NCBI GenBank assembly: GCA_019242465.1 | Contig: JAFAVL010000660.1 | Location: 1 to 7,768 of the forward strand | Direction of reading: 5' to 3' | DNA length: 7,768 nt | From: Chroococcidiopsidaceae cyanobacterium CP_BM_RX_35 | GTDB taxonomy: Bacteria > Cyanobacteriota > Cyanobacteriia > Cyanobacteriales > Chroococcidiopsidaceae | Part shown: piece after piece, positions 5,777 to 7,768 of the stretch | How positions within the stretch are numbered: position 1 is the stretch's first letter | Layout of the letters: each line of letters starts with the position of its first letter | Translations under genes and position numbers: made by a program | Notes under the pieces: model-generated | Databases searched by the model: none | What the model saw: the letters and a program-made list of their open reading frames with translations, nothing else | What the model was told of the DNA's origin: nothing

Positions 5777-5945
5777 GATGAGTACCCTTGTTGAAGAAGG
5801 ATACCGCCGTTTGTCGGTCGAAGTCTCGCGGACAAGACTGCGATCAGACTTCCAAAGACAGGCTCCTATTAGGTCACTACCTCTAAGACAGACAAGCAGC
5901 GGATGCATTGATTCAGACAACCGACAAATCAATACAAAGGACACA
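5777..5945 (-). ncRNA. Candidate bridge-RNA region in the left end of the IS110 remnant
   Basis: In IS110-group elements the stretch before the recombinase gene encodes a structured bridge RNA that guides recombination. Here the leader before the fragmentary recombinase can fold. An 11-bp helix, including one G-U pair on the transcript, forms between 5918-5928 and 5810-5820. Inside it lies a perfect 7-bp stem, GAAGTCT/AGACTTC (5846-5852 with 5820-5826), around a 19-base loop. No element boundary could be located, so the limits given are approximate. Base 5820 is shared by the two helices, so at most one uses it. This is an inference from position and folding only. Confidence 0.35.
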
Positions 5946-6000
5946 AGCCGGTCAAATTATGGGTTAGGCTGCCAGAAGCAATACTCTTCTATCCTCGCAG

Positions 6001-6078
6001 TCAACTTAATGGGATAAATTCAAAAATAGGCACGATGATTCCTGAGCCGTCAGGATTGCTCAGCCTATGCGCCAGGTG
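6001..6078 (-). pseudogene. Unrecognised short coding-like remnant
   Basis: A minus-strand frame reads LAHRLSNPDGSGIIVPIFEF and ends with TGA at 6001-6003. It has no start codon or ribosome site and opens just inside the neighbouring remnant at 6065-6212, in a different frame. It could be the frameshifted end of that gene or a separate scrap. No family was recognised. Confidence 0.25.
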
Positions 6079-6212
6079 TCAGCCCAGCAACTTCTCGCCA
6101 ATCTTCAATTCGTTGACGCAGCTGTTGGCGATAGCGTTGAGCATTCAGTTGATGTTGCTTTGGTATTGTCAACGGTGGTGTTTTCAATCTGTTATTATCA
6201 CAACTTCGTAAT
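6065..6212 (-). pseudogene. Unrecognised C-terminal gene fragment, Gln/Arg-rich helix
   Basis: A minus-strand frame is open from just after a TAA near 6213 to a TAG at 6065-6067. The coding-like part reads IPKQHQLNAQRYRQQLRQRI and continues EDWREVAGLTPGA. It looks like the charged terminal helix of a real protein. There is no ATG; a TTG at 6187 is the only possible start. The 12 bases GTTGACAATACC just before KQHQ equal the outer end of the miniature element at 7278-7418, so an insertion-sequence end may abut this fragment. No family was recognised. Confidence 0.3.
6162..6173 (+). repeat. Third copy of the 12-bp terminal-repeat core
   Basis: GGTATTGTCAAC is identical to the outer 12 bases of the miniature element's ends. 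The match stops after AAC. On the outer side lies the coding-like remnant 6065-6161, as expected if an insertion-sequence end abuts a gene here too. Confidence 0.45.
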
Positions 6213-6273
6213 TATATGACTTGTTAGTTACTCTAGATTAGGAGCAAAGACATAGAGCCAAATTATAGATTAA

Positions 6274-6284
6274 GAACATTACGA
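6274..6284 (+). promoter_or_regulatory. Direct repeat GAACATTACGA, copy 1
   Basis: This 11-base word recurs at 6463-6473. In both places TATAG follows shortly after, six bases on in this copy and three in the other. Repetition in the 5' region of one gene suggests a regulator site or a duplicated promoter segment. Confidence 0.35.
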
Positions 6285-6462
6285 TAACACTATAGTTATA
6301 GATAATTAATTAAAAGCTGAAAGGCTTATAGTATTGTTTTCTATCGGGTTTGATGACAAGCCGATCAGCCTTTAAATTGTTGATAAAATCTATAAAATTG
6401 TGACTCTTCTGCTAAGGACAACTGTAGTAGATAAATCTTTCTGAAGGGGGAGGGATATATTC

Positions 6463-6473
6463 GAACATTACGA
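6463..6473 (+). promoter_or_regulatory. Direct repeat GAACATTACGA, copy 2
   Basis: The second copy of the 11-base word lies 63 bases before the ATG at 6537, within normal promoter distance. TATAG at 6477-6481 follows it and could contribute to a -10 region. Confidence 0.35.
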
Positions 6474-6536
6474 AAGTATAGAAGAAAGAATTTGGTTGCT
6501 ACAACCGATAAAATCTTTAGTCTGGAGTTAACAACA

Positions 6537-7091
6537 ATGGCTGATACGACAAATTTAGCAACGAAGCTTGCTGATCTCAAGCTTTTTCAGAGCGTTTTGT
6601 TGGAAAGTGAGCAAAAGTTAGTAGCACAGACGGATGACCAGACGATTTGTGAACGGCTCGAAGGCATGATCAAGAGCGATCGTGAAAATCTTGTCACCAT
6701 CGAAGCTGTCATTGCTAGATACGGCAAAGCTGTAGAACCTCGCGACATGACTCAACGACATGCAGAGAAGGTGAGCCAAATGATGAGTGGCTCTGAGCTA
6801 ACTCTGTATGACAAGTACTTACAGCTGGAGTTGCTCAAGCATCAGCAGACAATGACCGGGCTGGTTCTACACAAGGTTGCCCAGTCCTTGAATGATGACC
6901 TTCAAGATCTGATGGAACCGCTAAACCGAGTTAACTTTGAAAATCGCGCTCACCAAGAGGTGCTTAAAGGCGTTCTTTACTTCGTCGGAACGCGAGAGAT
7001 AGCAGGAAAGGAACCTGATATGGGTCTGTGGGCTAGCATTGAACAGGGTATTGCAGCGCTTAAGGGCGTAATAAGTAGTGCGGCAAACTAG
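6537..7091 (+). CDS. HHE/hemerythrin-annotated or ferritin-like helical protein
   Basis: The protein has 184 residues and is almost entirely helical by composition, with helices at about 6-31, 34-62, 70-81, 85-119, 121-149 and 163-182. It resembles cyanobacterial proteins annotated as hemerythrin HHE cation-binding or ferritin-like, which form four-helix bundles that may bind iron. Possible metal ligands are Glu98-x3-His102 in ELLKH, Glu135-x3-His139 in ENRAH, and His75 and His112. The classical hemerythrin ligand set is not evident, so metal binding is uncertain. I chose the ATG at 6537 because GGAG (6524-6527) lies nine bases before it. A TTG at 6492 would add 15 residues without a ribosome site. 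There is no signal peptide, so it is cytoplasmic. It is the only long gene on the plus strand and stands alone among gene fragments. Confidence 0.65.
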   Translation: MADTTNLATKLADLKLFQSVLLESEQKLVAQTDDQTICERLEGMIKSDRENLVTIEAVIARYGKAVEPRDMTQRHAEKVSQMMSGSELTLYDKYLQLELLKHQQTMTGLVLHKVAQSLNDDLQDLMEPLNRVNFENRAHQEVLKGVLYFVGTREIAGKEPDMGLWASIEQGIAALKGVISSAAN

Positions 7092-7177
7092 CAGTAAGTG
7101 GCAGAGGGTAGGTTCAATCATAGTAAATTTGGCACTGCACTAGAGGATGTTATACACTTTTCGCTCTTGCTGAAGGC

Positions 7178-7277
7178 ATGACTAGAAAGCCAGATCCTAC
7201 AGATGTGAGTGACGAAGAATGGGCATTCGTCGCTCCGTACCTTGCCCTGATGACTGAAGATGCCCGGCAACGCGAAC
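7178..7277 (+). mobile_element. IS5-type transposase N-terminal fragment
   Basis: The ATG at 7178 starts a frame reading MTRKPDPTDVSDEEWAFVAP and then YLALMTEDARQRE. This is the characteristic start of an IS5-type (DDE) transposase group common in cyanobacteria. After the Glu codon ending at 7276 the family match stops exactly where the 18-bp terminal repeat begins at 7278. The frame then runs 15 meaningless codons into the element and ends at TGA 7322-7324. About 33 of some 250 or more codons remain, and no catalytic residue is present. The remainder of the transposase is not found on the far side of the element. Confidence 0.7.
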
Positions 7278-7295
7278 GGTATTGTCAACTTAACT
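7278..7295 (+). repeat. Left 18-bp terminal inverted repeat
   Basis: The sequence is GGTATTGTCAACTTAACT, exactly complementary to 7401-7418. The first 12 bases also occur at 6162-6173. Confidence 0.85.
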
Positions 7296-7400
7296 GGTCA
7301 ACGACTTGCTTGTTGCGAAAATGACTAATTTACAGAGACTAGCATTCTGATTATTTCGTGACTCCAAATGCGCTCATTCTCAGTAAGTAGGGCTAAATTA

Positions 7401-7418
7401 AGTTAAGTTGACAATACC
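7401..7418 (-). repeat. Right 18-bp terminal inverted repeat
   Basis: The plus strand reads AGTTAAGTTGACAATACC, the exact reverse complement of 7278-7295. Its outer end is the junction with the PAS-domain fragment. Confidence 0.85.
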
Positions 7419-7536
7419 CATTCCAGACATCTCCATCAGAGGTTCGTACTGCACTTGACCTGCCCTGCACCCACTTCAGTTGACCCGATGCGTTAGTAAT
7501 TCTGCCTTGCCAATCCCACGGTAGAAAATTTTCAAT
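7419..7536 (-). pseudogene. PAS-domain fragment
   Basis: The minus strand reads NFLPWDWQGRITNASGQLKW, then VQGRSSAVRTSDGDVWNG, up to the right terminal repeat. This is the central beta-sheet of a PAS sensor domain of the type found in cyanobacterial multi-PAS histidine kinases and diguanylate cyclases; the next expected segment would be the DIT motif. The frame is closed upstream by a TAA at 7537-7539 and has no start. Only about 39 codons of a roughly 110-residue domain survive, and nothing of an output domain. It is a relic brought next to the miniature element by rearrangement. Confidence 0.65.
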
Positions 7537-7669
7537 TTATCAATAGAATCTTAAGAATTGTGAGAGTTAGGGCGAGCATTAGGAATATCCCCTAGCTCAT
7601 GAGGCAATTTTGTGGTGAAACAAGCAGCACTAGTAAGATGAACTAGTCTTAATCTGAATGAGTGGTTTC

Positions 7670-7723
7670 TTAGATGTGCCATTGTCGTTCCCTGAGGTTA
7701 GTAGGATAAAGTTTTCGAGCCAT
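7670..7723 (-). mobile_element. Second IS5-type transposase N-terminal fragment
   Basis: From an ATG at 7723, with AGGAG just two bases before it (7726-7730), the frame reads MARKLYPTNLRERQWHI and stops at TAA 7670-7672. The MARKxYPTxL...QW start is typical of IS4/IS5-type transposases and different from the fragment at 7178. The stop falls where related proteins continue into a hydrophobic IEP segment, and no continuation was found downstream. It is therefore a short relic. Confidence 0.5.
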
Positions 7724-7768
7724 CACTCCTGTAATCTAGAGCCACAGAAGTTCGATTCTATACTTTCC

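Larger units (their letters stand above)
6213..6536. other. AT-rich non-coding region upstream of the HHE-type gene
   Basis: These 324 bases hold no supported gene. The part from 6213 to about 6400 is clearly AT-rich. It contains the 11-bp direct repeat GAACATTACGA (6274-6284 and 6463-6473), and an inverted pair AAAGGCT (6320-6326) and AGCCTTT (6367-6373). The region should contain the promoter of the plus-strand gene starting at 6537, but no -35/-10 pair stood out. Confidence 0.5.
7278..7418. mobile_element. 141-bp miniature inverted-repeat element
   Basis: The segment begins with GGTATTGTCAACTTAACT (7278-7295) and ends with its exact reverse complement (7401-7418), giving perfect 18-bp terminal inverted repeats. 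The 105 bases between hold no gene. Size and structure fit a miniature, non-autonomous transposable element or the two ends of a deleted insertion sequence. The flanks are unrelated: an IS5-type transposase fragment on the left and a PAS-domain fragment on the right. No target duplication beyond a shared single C is visible. The family of the parent element is not recognised. Confidence 0.75.

Noticed and set aside
5654..5944. A single 96-codon minus-strand gene
   Set aside because: Only its part from 5776 downward matches IS110; the upstream part has no family resemblance and fits the non-coding left end, and the last codons run out of frame into the IS1 leader.
5775..6017. Plus-strand 80-codon open frame
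   Set aside because: It is antisense to the IS110 leader; composition and context do not support a protein.
6492..6536. TTG start extending the HHE-type protein by 15 residues
   Set aside because: No ribosome site precedes the TTG, while the ATG at 6537 has GGAG at a good distance.
6365..6580. Minus-strand 71-codon open frame
   Set aside because: It overlaps the promoter region and start of the HHE-type gene and has no ribosome site or recognisable domain.
6921..7121. Minus-strand 66-codon open frame at the end of the HHE-type gene
   Set aside because: It is antisense to a better-supported gene and has no family resemblance.

Overview
The window looks like chromosomal DNA of a cyanobacterium. 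The grounds are protein families that are largely cyanobacterial: a PATAN (PatA N-terminal) domain protein, a COP23 domain protein, and a secreted trypsin-like protease fused to tetratricopeptide repeats. Base composition is moderate in G+C, as in filamentous or coccoid cyanobacteria. No species can be named from the sequence alone, and no rRNA, tRNA or CRISPR array was seen.

Bases 1-4430 are an ordered, intact region read entirely from the minus strand. In transcription order it holds a COP23-domain exported protein, a secreted serine protease with seven TPR units that starts 12 bases after it, and a PATAN-domain protein with one membrane anchor and a C-terminal helical part. After a 288-base gap come two small membrane proteins, each with a clear Shine-Dalgarno sequence. 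The first three have a plausible common theme of envelope or periplasmic protein handling and sensing, but this rests on domain types and spacing only. A perfect 7-bp inverted repeat lies immediately before the COP23 reading frame.

Bases about 4550-6200 are a graveyard of gene fragments, nearly all on the minus strand. It contains the C-terminal end of a DUF1111 di-haem oxidoreductase, the first 28 codons of a short-chain dehydrogenase (SDR), the end of a small unrecognised protein, the C-terminal end of a zinc-type (MDR) oxidoreductase, an IS1-family InsA fragment, and the first codons of an IS110-family recombinase with its upstream leader. The IS1 fragment and the oxidoreductase end are joined in the same reading frame. 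The IS110 leader can fold into nested helices and is the best place in the window to look for a bridge-RNA relic.

Bases about 6210-7091 carry an AT-rich 5' region with an 11-bp direct repeat and then the only long plus-strand gene, a helical protein most like cyanobacterial HHE/hemerythrin-annotated or ferritin-like proteins.

From 7178 to the end the DNA is again mosaic. An IS5-type transposase start is broken by a 141-bp miniature element with perfect 18-bp terminal inverted repeats. The far side of that element abuts a PAS-domain fragment on the minus strand, and a second IS5-type transposase start lies further on. A 12-bp piece of the same terminal repeat also occurs at 6162-6173. Overall the window is a stable operon-like block next to a region repeatedly rearranged by insertion sequences.
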